A stretch of DNA of 64,000 bases. Origin: Rheinheimera texasensis DSM 17496. GTDB lineage: Bacteria; Pseudomonadota; Gammaproteobacteria; Enterobacterales; Alteromonadaceae. Under the pieces are notes generated by a model that was not told where the DNA came from, did not search any database, and saw nothing but the letters and a program-made list of their open reading frames with translations. Made by a program: the position numbers and the translations under genes. Positions 43,003 through 51,778 of the stretch are shown here, piece by piece; position 1 is the stretch's first letter; every line of letters begins with the position of its first letter. The DNA lies in contig NZ_KL544006.1 in NCBI RefSeq assembly GCF_000711985.1, positions 304,179 through 368,178 on the forward strand, in the 5' to 3' direction.

Positions 43003-44371
43003 ATTGCGCCATCAATGCTTTGATGGCCTGGCCATCGACTTTGCCATTAGTGTTTCGTGGAATTGCTGCGATCTGATGCACTGCTATGGCGTTGGCGTTG
43101 ATTTTAAACAACGCAGACAGCTCGGTCGTCAGGGCTGCCGGCTCAACCGCGGCGCCCTCACTGATAAATATCATCAGCTTATCATCCCGCCCGGTACTGG
43201 TTGCATCCAGACCGCGTCGAGCCAGTACCTCATCAACCGTATCAAGGCTAATACGCAAACCGAACATTTTAATAAAACGTTTGGCGCGCCCGGTAATATA
43301 AAAAAAACCATCCTGATCGCAATAACCGATATCCCCGGTAGCGAGCTGACCATGACATTGATCACCAAGCGCCAGTTCGGCCAGTGACTCTGCATATCCC
43401 AGCATCACGTTCGGTCCCTGATAAATCAGCTCCCCTTCAATATCTGGCTGATCGGTCAGCTGTCCGTCGGCCTGCCGGACCCACAGCTTACCGCCCGGAA
43501 TAGCGCGGCCAATGGAGCCGGTTTTCTCTGCGAGAAGTTCAGGCGGCAAATATGCGATACGTGCCGTTGCTTCGGTCTGACCATACATGACGATAAACTG
43601 CTGTTGCCGGGCCTGAGCTTGCTGTTGAAAATACTGCAGGCTGTCATTGTCCAAACGCCCACCGGCTTGCGTCAGGTAACGCACTGAATCGGTTTTAAAA
43701 CGTTCATAACGCATTTTTCGCAGCATTTGCCAGATATAAGGCACTCCGGATAATGATGTAACCTGATGCTGCTGCACTAATTGCCAGAATTCACGTGACA
43801 GCAAGCCATACTGTGTGAGCACTAATCTGGCGCCAGCCTGCAAATGGCTGTTGAGAATCGACAAACCGTAGGAGTAATGCAGTGGCATCGTTGTGATAGC
43901 GGTCTGTGCACTATCAAGCTGCAAATAGCTGACAATAGCTTCGGCATTGCTTTGCAGGTTTGACCGGCTCAGTCTGACCAGTTTTGGTGAACCTGTAGTA
44001 CCTGAGGTTGACAACATCAGCGCCAGATCTGAATGCAGTGTCAGTGGCTCCTGATGCTGCAGCGTCACAACTTCACCGCGTAGCAACACATTTGGCCGGT
44101 AGCAAGCTAATAACGCCTGCATCAAATCGGCGTCTAATGCAGCATCTAACAGGATCAATGGATGGCCGGTTTGCAGCGCCGCCAGGTACCAGCAAACTGT
44201 CTGAAGGTCCGTATCCATATATAATGCGAGCAACGACCTGTTCGCCGGTAACCGCTTCGCACAAGCTTCGACACGCAGTGCCAGATCAGCATAACTGACG
44301 GCGCCTTCTTGCGGGTCGATGAAAGCGATTGCCGTTGGCTCGGCCCGCGCGAAATCCCAAAAAAAGCTCAT
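42995..44371 (-). CDS. AMP-dependent acyl-CoA/acyl-ACP ligase
   Basis: ANL-superfamily adenylating enzyme of 458 residues. The P-loop STSGTTGSPK is at 121-130, YGQTEATARIAYLP is the A5 motif, TGDIGYCDQDGF is A7 and the C-terminal catalytic Lys lies in NTNGKVDGQ. It is shorter than typical acyl-CoA synthetases and close in size to stand-alone ligases that load carrier proteins. With the ACP 760 bases upstream in the operon, loading that ACP is the simplest role. Confidence 0.86.
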   Translation of the reverse strand: MSFFWDFARAEPTAIAFIDPQEGAVSYADLALRVEACAKRLPANRSLLALYMDTDLQTVCWYLAALQTGHPLILLDAALDADLMQALLACYRPNVLLRGEVVTLQHQEPLTLHSDLALMLSTSGTTGSPKLVRLSRSNLQSNAEAIVSYLQLDSAQTAITTMPLHYSYGLSILNSHLQAGARLVLTQYGLLSREFWQLVQQHQVTSLSGVPYIWQMLRKMRYERFKTDSVRYLTQAGGRLDNDSLQYFQQQAQARQQQFIVMYGQTEATARIAYLPPELLAEKTGSIGRAIPGGKLWVRQADGQLTDQPDIEGELIYQGPNVMLGYAESLAELALGDQCHGQLATGDIGYCDQDGFFYITGRAKRFIKMFGLRISLDTVDEVLARRGLDATSTGRDDKLMIFISEGAAVEPAALTTELSALFKINANAIAVHQIAAIPRNTNGKVDGQAIKALMAQYE

Positions 44372-44388
44372 GAATCAGGCCTTTGCCA

Positions 44389-45129
44389 TTAAATTAACAT
44401 ACCGCCGTCCACGCCAATAATCTGACCTGTGACATAAGCGGATAAATCCGAACCTAAAAAAGCAGCCACTCCGGCAATCTCTTCCGGCGTACCAATCCGC
44501 TTCATCGCAACGGACGCCACACGGGTGTCGAAAACTGCTGGCGGGATAGATCTCGCCATATCGGTGTCGATAAAACCCGGCGCGATCGCATTCACTCGGA
44601 TATGACTGGCCGCCAGCTCTTTCGCCAACGATTTAGTAATGCCGATAACTGCGGCTTTAGAACCACCATAGACAGCCTGGCCACTATTGCCGTTAGTTCC
44701 GATAATCGATGTAAGATTGATAATGCTGCCAGATTTGGCTTTTGCCATGATGCGCGCAGCATACTGGCTCATATACAGCACTGCGTAGGTATTGATAGAG
44801 AAAGTACGTTCAATCTGAGCTGGTGTCACCATACCAATTAAAGCGTCATCGAGAATACCGGCATTATTGACCAACACATCGATAGTCTTGGATTTAGTCA
44901 GAAATTCTTTATACGCCAGTTTAACTGAGTTGGGGTCGGCAACATCACAGACAAAAGCGTCGGCCCGGCCACCTGCGGATTGCAGCTCCGCCACAACGTC
45001 ATTAACGCGCTGTGAGTCTCTGCCATTGACAAACACCCAGGCGCCCTGCGCCGCGAAAAAGCGCGCGATAGCCAGACCAATGCCGCGGGTTGCGCCGGTG
45101 ACGATACAGACCTTATTCTGCAACAACAT
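44389..45129 (-). CDS. FabG-like 3-oxoacyl-ACP reductase (SDR)
   Basis: SDR of 246 residues from ATG 45129, where the family normally begins (MLLQNKVCIVTGATRGIG); an in-frame ATG at 45147 lies inside the ACP gene. NNAG, Ser in TSIIG, YGGSK and the C-terminal GVDGGMLI match FabG. It would reduce a 3-oxoacyl group on the neighbouring ACP to a 3-hydroxyacyl group. Such 3-hydroxyacyl groups occur as amide substituents on amino sugars of O-antigens. Confidence 0.86.
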   Translation of the reverse strand: MLLQNKVCIVTGATRGIGLAIARFFAAQGAWVFVNGRDSQRVNDVVAELQSAGGRADAFVCDVADPNSVKLAYKEFLTKSKTIDVLVNNAGILDDALIGMVTPAQIERTFSINTYAVLYMSQYAARIMAKAKSGSIINLTSIIGTNGNSGQAVYGGSKAAVIGITKSLAKELAASHIRVNAIAPGFIDTDMARSIPPAVFDTRVASVAMKRIGTPEEIAGVAAFLGSDLSAYVTGQIIGVDGGMLI

Positions 45130-45130
45130 G

Positions 45131-45367
45131 TCAGAAGCTGACTTCATAGCGGGCTAAAATTTCTTTGGCTTTGGCAACTGAACTCATATCAATGATGTCG
45201 TCAGTATCCAGCATGATTTCAAACGCATCTTCCAAAGCAGCGATCAATGTCATGTGAGCAACTGAGTCCCATTGCGGGATCGTATTATATTGAAGTTCAT
45301 CCGTGACCTGTTCCGCCGGGATGCCGAGTGACTCTGCAAAACATTTAATTAAAGTCGCTTGCGACAT
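45131..45367 (-). CDS. Acyl carrier protein
   Basis: Acidic four-helix carrier protein of 78 residues. The phosphopantetheine Ser35 lies in WDSVAHMTLI, a slight variant of the DSL motif. It differs from the housekeeping AcpP and stands inside a glycan locus among acyl-handling enzymes, so it is a specialised ACP. Confidence 0.88.
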   Translation of the reverse strand: MSQATLIKCFAESLGIPAEQVTDELQYNTIPQWDSVAHMTLIAALEDAFEIMLDTDDIIDMSSVAKAKEILARYEVSF

Positions 45368-45370
45368 GGC

Positions 45371-46012
45371 TTACCTCATTAATCGGTTGTTTAATACAAG
45401 ATATTCGCCCCGAACTGCAACTATCGACTTTTCAGGGGCGTCAGATTTTACATAAGAATGGCTGTCAACAATACCCTTATCACCAAGAGATTTACCGGGG
45501 AAGATGGTTGAACGGGTGCCAAGGAAACACAATTCGCCAACCCGGGCATTGCCATTGACCGCCGCATAAGGCGATAACACACTGCTAAATCCAATCGTCG
45601 ACTCATGGCCGACGCTGCAATGCACATTAACCGCCACGTTGGCTGCCAGCACGGCACGGGCATTCACGATGGAAAAAGGTGCAACGATACAACCTTCGCC
45701 AAGCGCGGCACTTGGCGAGACCAGCGCACTCGGATGGACATAAGTGTAAAAATTTGCGTTTTTTTGTTTTAGCAGGTCAAAACAACGTTTTCGATGCAGC
45801 ACATTACCGATAGTGATTAAAAACACATCACCGGCTTGTGGCTGATAATCTGCCACAGCGCCTAAATGCGGTAGCAGCTGTTGTGCACAATCTTTCGCGT
45901 CATCCAGCACGCCTTTGAGTTGCATAGTTGACAGCGCAATACTGTCAGTTTGCAGATAGTCATAAAGCTCGAGAAAAAAACCTCCGGCACCGACAAAAAT
46001 CAGATTTTTCAT
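45371..46012 (-). CDS. PglD/NeuD-like sugar O/N-acyltransferase
   Basis: Protein of 213 residues. An N-terminal Rossmann-like domain (LIFVGAGGFFLELYDYL) precedes a left-handed beta-helix of hexapeptide repeats with the catalytic HESTIG region near residue 130. PglD acetylates the 4-amino group of UDP-bacillosamine precursors; NeuD acetylates sialic acid. Being next to a PglC-like transferase favours PglD. The nearby ACP means the donor could be acyl-ACP instead of acetyl-CoA. Confidence 0.84.
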   Translation of the reverse strand: MKNLIFVGAGGFFLELYDYLQTDSIALSTMQLKGVLDDAKDCAQQLLPHLGAVADYQPQAGDVFLITIGNVLHRKRCFDLLKQKNANFYTYVHPSALVSPSAALGEGCIVAPFSIVNARAVLAANVAVNVHCSVGHESTIGFSSVLSPYAAVNGNARVGELCFLGTRSTIFPGKSLGDKGIVDSHSYVKSDAPEKSIVAVRGEYLVLNNRLMR

Positions 46013-46602
46013 TGGGCACTCCCGGTAAATTTTGTAGTAGTCGCTTCGCCTTCGGCGGCGATCCCTTCTCTAACCAGAACTTTTCGCACGGTCATCCACA
46101 AAATCCGCACATCAAGCCAGAAACTCTGATTGTCAACATACCAGACATCCAGACGGAACTTGTCTTCCCAACTGATGGCATTGCGCCCATTGACCTGCGC
46201 CCACCCGGTAATGCCTGGCCGCGCTTCATGGCGGCGGGCCTGTTCTGCGCTATACAGCGGCAGATATTCCATCAGTAAAGGCCGGGGACCAACCAGGCTC
46301 ATTTCACCTTTGAGCACGTTCCACAGTTCAGGCAATTCATCCAGACTGGTCGAACGCAGAAAACGGCCAAATGCCGTTAAACGTATCTCATCGGGTAACA
46401 ACTGACCATGGTCATCTCTGACGTCAGTCATAGTGCGGAACTTGTACATCCGAAAAGGCTTGCCTCCAAGACCTGGCCGGACCTGACTGAACACCACTGG
46501 CGAGCCTAACTTCAGCCGGACTAACATGGCCAAAAAAAGTATTAATGGCCAAACCAGAAGTAAACCAACAAACGCAGCCAGAAAGTCTGTAAATCTTTTC
46601 AT
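46009..46602 (-). CDS. PglC-like monotopic phosphoglycosyl transferase
   Basis: Protein of 197 residues from ATG 46602, which overlaps the upstream stop (ATGA). One re-entrant N-terminal helix, KRFTDFLAAFVGLLLVWPLI, precedes the catalytic core with FRTM, DELPELWNVLKGEMSLVGPRPL and PGITGW motifs. The length is that of PglC, not of the large WbaP/WcaJ enzymes. It attaches a sugar-1-phosphate, in PglC UDP-diNAc-bacillosamine, to undecaprenyl phosphate. Confidence 0.9.
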   Translation of the reverse strand: MKRFTDFLAAFVGLLLVWPLILFLAMLVRLKLGSPVVFSQVRPGLGGKPFRMYKFRTMTDVRDDHGQLLPDEIRLTAFGRFLRSTSLDELPELWNVLKGEMSLVGPRPLLMEYLPLYSAEQARRHEARPGITGWAQVNGRNAISWEDKFRLDVWYVDNQSFWLDVRILWMTVRKVLVREGIAAEGEATTTKFTGSAQ

Positions 46603-47816
46603 TTTCTGACTCCAGTTACCCAGTTGACCCAAGTCCCGGCAAGTACGTCACGGTTAAACTGTCGTTCAGCCAGTAATCGGCCATTGACCCCGCGCTGCTT
46701 TAAGTCCTGACGGTGATCTGCGGCATGTTCCAGCGCATCGGCGAATTGCAGCGGGTCCTCAGGCGGAACTGCATAACCGCAGTGATGTTCCGTAATTAAC
46801 TCTGCGAGCCATCCCGGATAATTATTCAGTACAGGCAATCCAGCTGCGATGTAGTCGAAAAATTTGTTGGGTGATGTTCCGTAATAAAAAGCCGGAACGT
46901 TCGCAAGAATTTGCAAACCAAGATCTGTTGAAGCCATCAGCCCTGCCAAACGCAATTTGCTGACCGGCTCATGAAAAATAACGTTATCAAGCCCGCCGAC
47001 TATCGCTCTTTGCTGTAATTGTGCTTTGAGTTTGCCTTGACCAATCAAGACCAGCTTTATATCGTTGCGACCACGTTTTTTAAGCTCAGTTGCGACCGCC
47101 AAAACGGCATCCAACCCATTAGCAACACCATGCGTCCCAGCAAATACGGCCATCAAATCGGAATCCAACACACCTTCAGGCCGCCAGGGCGAGGATTTAT
47201 CGGCAAACAAACCCAAGTCACAACCGTTAGGAACCGCACAAATTTTGTCACGCGCGACACCTCGCCTGGCAATGCCGTCAACAATCCCAGGTGACAAACC
47301 AATGCAACGATGGGCCGAACGGTACGACAGCCATTCAAGGGCAGATAATCCTGCTAAGACCAACGGATTTCTAATCACGCCCATCGCTTTTGGCAGTTCT
47401 GGCCATAAATCACGGACTTCAAACACAAACAATTTGCCTCTGAGCCAGCGAGCTGCAATACCGGGGATACCCGCAGTCAGCGGCGTGGTGGTCGCAAAGA
47501 CAACATCATACTTTTCCCGCAATGCCAACCCGATACTTTTTAGTGCAAACCGCAAGAACACAGCACTGCGTTTCAACAGACCATCACTGTTCGAATAAGC
47601 CAAATCAAACTCGATAATGTCAATGCCGTCCACCTGACCATTCCGGCGCCCTTCGGCAAAAGCACCCGATAGTCCGGTTTCTCCACCGCCATAGCTACCA
47701 CAAACCATCGTTACCTGATGCCCTTGCGCAACCAGACGTTTTGCCATTTCGTACGACCTTGTGCCTGACGAGCCTTTAGGTGTTGAGAAATGCTGGTGAA
47801 AATACAAAACCCGCAT
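46599..47816 (-). CDS. GT4 family glycosyltransferase (WbuB-like)
   Basis: Protein of 405 residues with a GT-B fold. YFHQHFSTPKGSSGTRSYEMAKRL at the N-terminus is typical of WbuB/WbnK-type GT4 enzymes that act directly after the initiating transferase. The donor-site motifs GQGKLKAQLQ and SPNKFFDYIAAGLPVL are present. Its tight coupling to the PglC-like gene suggests it adds the second sugar. Confidence 0.87.
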   Translation of the reverse strand: MRVLYFHQHFSTPKGSSGTRSYEMAKRLVAQGHQVTMVCGSYGGGETGLSGAFAEGRRNGQVDGIDIIEFDLAYSNSDGLLKRSAVFLRFALKSIGLALREKYDVVFATTTPLTAGIPGIAARWLRGKLFVFEVRDLWPELPKAMGVIRNPLVLAGLSALEWLSYRSAHRCIGLSPGIVDGIARRGVARDKICAVPNGCDLGLFADKSSPWRPEGVLDSDLMAVFAGTHGVANGLDAVLAVATELKKRGRNDIKLVLIGQGKLKAQLQQRAIVGGLDNVIFHEPVSKLRLAGLMASTDLGLQILANVPAFYYGTSPNKFFDYIAAGLPVLNNYPGWLAELITEHHCGYAVPPEDPLQFADALEHAADHRQDLKQRGVNGRLLAERQFNRDVLAGTWVNWVTGVRK

Positions 47817-47818
47817 GA

Positions 47819-49639
47819 TTAAAATTCAAACTCCGTAATAACTGTACCTGGTGTTAACAAAGTGATTTCCAACACAGGCAGCGCTGTTTTTTGTAAGTAA
47901 TATCTGGATTCGAGACCTTGACTAAGCTTTATTTCTGCAACATTCGGGCTGACTCGCAAGCGGATAGAACCGTCCCGAAGCCGGCACTCATTTCCGCTTA
48001 TAACCCAATCGCCTGGGCTCAGCCGCCATCTGAGTACAGCTTTTGTCTCAAAGCCACTCAGGGTATCAGCCACGGTCAAAAAATCATTTAACAGGACTTG
48101 TCTCCGGTGTGTGGCCCCCTGCCAGTCGGTATAAGACGCCTCAGCGCTGCCCCCTCCGTCAGGATAAAATTCACTGGCAACATCTCTGGACCGGAGCCAG
48201 GCACCGAACAAAAAGCGGCTTAGCTTTGGCATTTGATTTCTGTTATCAAATTCAACGGTACTGTGACTCGCCACACCGGAGAAATAATTCACTAACTCAG
48301 GTGTAGTGTTGTAAGTGTAAGACCCGCCGTCCCTGATGAGATTCCTGCCTCTGACCCAAACGTCGAGGTGCAATGCGTCACATTGACTGGGTCTGAAACG
48401 AAAAGCCGGAAACCTTAACATGGCAAAAACATCAGGCTGCCTCAGCATAATAAGACCACCGCTATCGCAGCTGGCGGAATGTGGAGGCGCTAACAACGGC
48501 AAATCAGTATCCAGTTCAAGCCATTGCAGCTGAGCACAGGCTCCGGGATTATCCGCCAGCACCGACTTTTTCAAAAACAATGCACCAGCCATGGCCACAG
48601 AAGGCCGGAAATCACGATAATCGGTATCAGTTAAAGGCAAAAGTCTGGCACCATCATTGGCGCCCCAATTGGGCGCATCGCCACATTCACCAACAATCAT
48701 CTGCTGTAGCCAAAGCGTCGCTTGTCGAAGGCGAGCATATAGTCCGGCAGAAAATAGCGGCAGCTCCAGGCGCGCACGCCACAATTCAGCCATCGAGTAA
48801 GTATCCAGCATCACCCTATGGTAAGTCACAGAGTACTGACTGAATACACCATCCTCGCCAATCAGATGTAAAGCTCGGTTTTCCAGATGTTTTAAACCCT
48901 GACGTCGCCACTGTTGTCCTTGTGGGTGGCCGCATTGTTCCAGCAGAGCTCCGCCGATAAATAATGCAGCAGCTTCGGATGTACCGTGATTATTGTCCTG
49001 TGCCAGCGCGTACAGCAGCGTTGGTGCTATACGTTGTAAATGGGCAGCTATCAATTGTTGCAAGGGCAACGAGACTGATTTTTCCTGGCGGGCCAGCAAT
49101 AATGCCATGGTCAAATGCATCACCCGGATCGCCGCTTCCTGCCCGCATTTCCAATTGGGGCCGGTATAACAAGGGTTATGTTGCAACCAATCGGCTAACC
49201 AATCATTAAGCTTCTGGAGCGCAGCAACGTCACCATGCAAAGCCTGCTGCATAAAAACCAGTACCCAGTCAAAACGCGACGCTTCCCACACTGTTTTAAT
49301 ATCGCCGACTGACGGATCAAAGTCGGCAATCATCCACCACGGCTGTCCGGCGTCCGGGACAGTGGCACTGGTGAAACAGTTTCGGTGCCAATCGGGTACA
49401 CCTGCATCTTGATGGATTAACCAACCGAAATAACATTGCTGGTCCACCCATGCCCGATTCACCGGTAATTCAGCGGGCACTCTGCGCTCCGGCATCAGAA
49501 AAAACGCACCAGGAGTGATGCTGGCTTTCAGCCGGCGAACCGGATTTAATCCAGTCTTGACGCCGGCTCTGTACCAAGCCACCTTCGCCAGATTATTCAC
49601 GCCAAGTGCCAATGCCGTCTGAACTTTAATTTTCAACAT
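47819..49639 (-). CDS. Heparinase II/III-like protein
   Basis: Protein of 606 residues from ATG 49639, which overlaps the upstream stop (TGATG); the frame continues to 49681 inside that gene. An alpha-barrel domain (NHGTSEAAALFIGGALL, QYSVTYHRVMLDTYSM) precedes a heparinase II/III beta-sandwich domain (SCDSGGLIMLR, FDNRNQM). In polysaccharide loci such proteins are usually polysaccharide lyases or modification enzymes. No signal peptide is evident at this start. A cut of, or epimerase-like action on, uronic acid glycans is possible. Confidence 0.8.
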   Translation of the reverse strand: MLKIKVQTALALGVNNLAKVAWYRAGVKTGLNPVRRLKASITPGAFFLMPERRVPAELPVNRAWVDQQCYFGWLIHQDAGVPDWHRNCFTSATVPDAGQPWWMIADFDPSVGDIKTVWEASRFDWVLVFMQQALHGDVAALQKLNDWLADWLQHNPCYTGPNWKCGQEAAIRVMHLTMALLLARQEKSVSLPLQQLIAAHLQRIAPTLLYALAQDNNHGTSEAAALFIGGALLEQCGHPQGQQWRRQGLKHLENRALHLIGEDGVFSQYSVTYHRVMLDTYSMAELWRARLELPLFSAGLYARLRQATLWLQQMIVGECGDAPNWGANDGARLLPLTDTDYRDFRPSVAMAGALFLKKSVLADNPGACAQLQWLELDTDLPLLAPPHSASCDSGGLIMLRQPDVFAMLRFPAFRFRPSQCDALHLDVWVRGRNLIRDGGSYTYNTTPELVNYFSGVASHSTVEFDNRNQMPKLSRFLFGAWLRSRDVASEFYPDGGGSAEASYTDWQGATHRRQVLLNDFLTVADTLSGFETKAVLRWRLSPGDWVISGNECRLRDGSIRLRVSPNVAEIKLSQGLESRYYLQKTALPVLEITLLTPGTVITEFEF

Positions 49640-51771
49640 CAAACTTGAGCTCTGAGCTGATGAGCAACCTGAATAGTGCAACGTGCCACTTCAAACAGTT
49701 GTTCCGCAGGGATCGGGGCTGAACTCCCAGTGCTGATACTTTGTAAAAACGCGGCGACACAGGCGGCCTGGCCTTTGTCCTGGCGCCACAAATTCAGTTT
49801 GCTAAATCCGGGCCAGCCATATCCTTTTAACTTGATAAAGTTATCAAGTTGCAGCACGCGACCGGCAGCGAACACTTCTACACGTTCTTTTGGAAAACTC
49901 GCAGAGCCATTCGCCAGATACATAATGGTGCCAAAAGAACCATCAGCAAATCCAAGAGTAATGCTGGCTTTATCTTCAGTCACAGGGTGATGCGAGTTAG
50001 TGCCCATCCGTCGGGCTTGCACCGATACAATTTCTGAATCAGCCAAAAAGCGCATCAAATCAATAAAATGACAGGCCTCACCGATGATTCGCCCCCCACC
50101 AACTGAATTATCCTGTGTCCAGTGGCTGGCAGGGATTGCGCCGGCATTCATCGTCATCAGAAAACTTTTAGGTTCCTGAATACCAGCCAGCAGCTTTTTC
50201 ATCTGTTGTACCTGCGGAGAAAACCGGCGGTTAAAACCAACCATCAGCAGGGACTTACCTTCATTTGCCTGATAAGCTGCTTCTACTTCTGCGAGTTCAG
50301 CGAAATCAATTGCCAGAGGTTTTTCGACAAAGACATGCTTTTGCTGCGCCAGAGCCTGCACAACATAATTGGCATGACTATTGTGGCGCGTAACTATCGC
50401 CACTGTGTTCAGCTCAGGGTTCTGTAACAACGCGGTGGTATTAGTCGTCGCCTCAGCAAAGCCACTTTTACTACCATGTATCACACCGTTAATGCCGCCT
50501 GAAGTTGCAATGCTGTGCAACTGAGCGCCATTCGCTTTAAATGCCGGGATTAACACCCTGGATGCGTAATTGCCGGCGCCAATAAAACCAACAACAGGTT
50601 TGGTCTTATCAAAACTCATCTCAGCTGTCAGGCGTACAGTTTCCGTATGCCGGCTGGCCGGTTGCGACGAATAGTTAAGCAAAATACCTAATGCGGTTTT
50701 GTCGTTACTTAACACCTCATAAGCCGATAATGCGTCTTCGAACTCAAATTGATGAGTGATTAACGGTTGGACCTGTAAACGGCCCGTCGACATTAAATCC
50801 AGAATGGCTTCAAAGTTGCGCTGCTCTGTCCAGCGGACAAACCCTTTGGGATAATCAATCCCCTGCTCTTCGTAAACCGGATCATAGCGACCCGGGCCGT
50901 AAGAACAGGACACCTGGAAACTCAGTTCTTTTTCATAGAAATCGGCCCGGTTCAATTCGAGTCCGACCACACCAACCAGCACAATACGCCCGCGCTTGCG
51001 GCTCATGCGTGCTGCATTAGTCACCGGATCGGTTGATTTTGTCGATGCTGTAATAATCACGGCATCAACCCCATCCCCCCTGCTAAATGCAATCCCGGCC
51101 GCCACCGGGTCTGTCCCCGTCGCCGGATTACAGATCTGCGCGCCAAAACTGCGCGCCAGCTCTAATTTACTTTGGTCAAAATCTATAGCAAGTACACGGC
51201 AGCCTTGAGCCAACAGCATCTGAATAGTTAACAGACCGATTAAACCAGCTCCGATAACTACAACAGACTCACCTAATGTAGGCTGCACCAGCCGGATCCC
51301 CTGCAAACCAATACTGGCCACGACGGTAAACACCGCTTCGTGATCGGATACATTATCCGGGATCCGCGCACACAGATTTGTGCCAACTCTGACAACATCT
51401 GCATGTGGTCCATTAGACACCACGCGATCGCCGGCTTTAAAAGTGCTAACCGTGGCGCCAACCTCATGCACAACGCCGACATTACAGTACCCAAGCGGCA
51501 ATGGCTGACCTAGTTTCGATTTGACAGCGTCCACAGTCGTCAATAAACCGTCTGTTTTAACCTTTTCCAGTACCATCTTTACGCGTTCTGGCTGTTGTAA
51601 CGCCTTATCGATTAACGATGCTTTACCAAAGTCAACCAGACTACGCTCTGTGCCCGCTGAAATCAGCGAAACAGTGCTGTTAATGAGGACAGTATTTTTG
51701 CTTACGGCAGGAGCCGGCGCTTCAGTCACAGTTGTGCCGCCTTTCGCCATATCCTGTAAAATTTGTTTCAT
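49639..51771 (-). CDS. Fused MDR dehydrogenase and Gfo/Idh/MocA oxidoreductase
   Basis: Protein of 710 residues made of two enzymes. Residues 1-360 form a medium-chain dehydrogenase (VVIGAGLIGLLTIQMLLAQG). From about 385 there is a Gfo/Idh/MocA sugar oxidoreductase (VVGFIGAGNYASRVLIPAF, then EKPLAID). The fusion recurs in polysaccharide loci beside heparinase-like genes, as here, where the downstream start overlaps its stop. A two-step oxidation and reduction of a sugar is plausible; the substrate is unknown. Confidence 0.85.
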   Translation of the reverse strand: MKQILQDMAKGGTTVTEAPAPAVSKNTVLINSTVSLISAGTERSLVDFGKASLIDKALQQPERVKMVLEKVKTDGLLTTVDAVKSKLGQPLPLGYCNVGVVHEVGATVSTFKAGDRVVSNGPHADVVRVGTNLCARIPDNVSDHEAVFTVVASIGLQGIRLVQPTLGESVVVIGAGLIGLLTIQMLLAQGCRVLAIDFDQSKLELARSFGAQICNPATGTDPVAAGIAFSRGDGVDAVIITASTKSTDPVTNAARMSRKRGRIVLVGVVGLELNRADFYEKELSFQVSCSYGPGRYDPVYEEQGIDYPKGFVRWTEQRNFEAILDLMSTGRLQVQPLITHQFEFEDALSAYEVLSNDKTALGILLNYSSQPASRHTETVRLTAEMSFDKTKPVVGFIGAGNYASRVLIPAFKANGAQLHSIATSGGINGVIHGSKSGFAEATTNTTALLQNPELNTVAIVTRHNSHANYVVQALAQQKHVFVEKPLAIDFAELAEVEAAYQANEGKSLLMVGFNRRFSPQVQQMKKLLAGIQEPKSFLMTMNAGAIPASHWTQDNSVGGGRIIGEACHFIDLMRFLADSEIVSVQARRMGTNSHHPVTEDKASITLGFADGSFGTIMYLANGSASFPKERVEVFAAGRVLQLDNFIKLKGYGWPGFSKLNLWRQDKGQAACVAAFLQSISTGSSAPIPAEQLFEVARCTIQVAHQLRAQV

Positions 51772-51778
51772 TCTTCTA

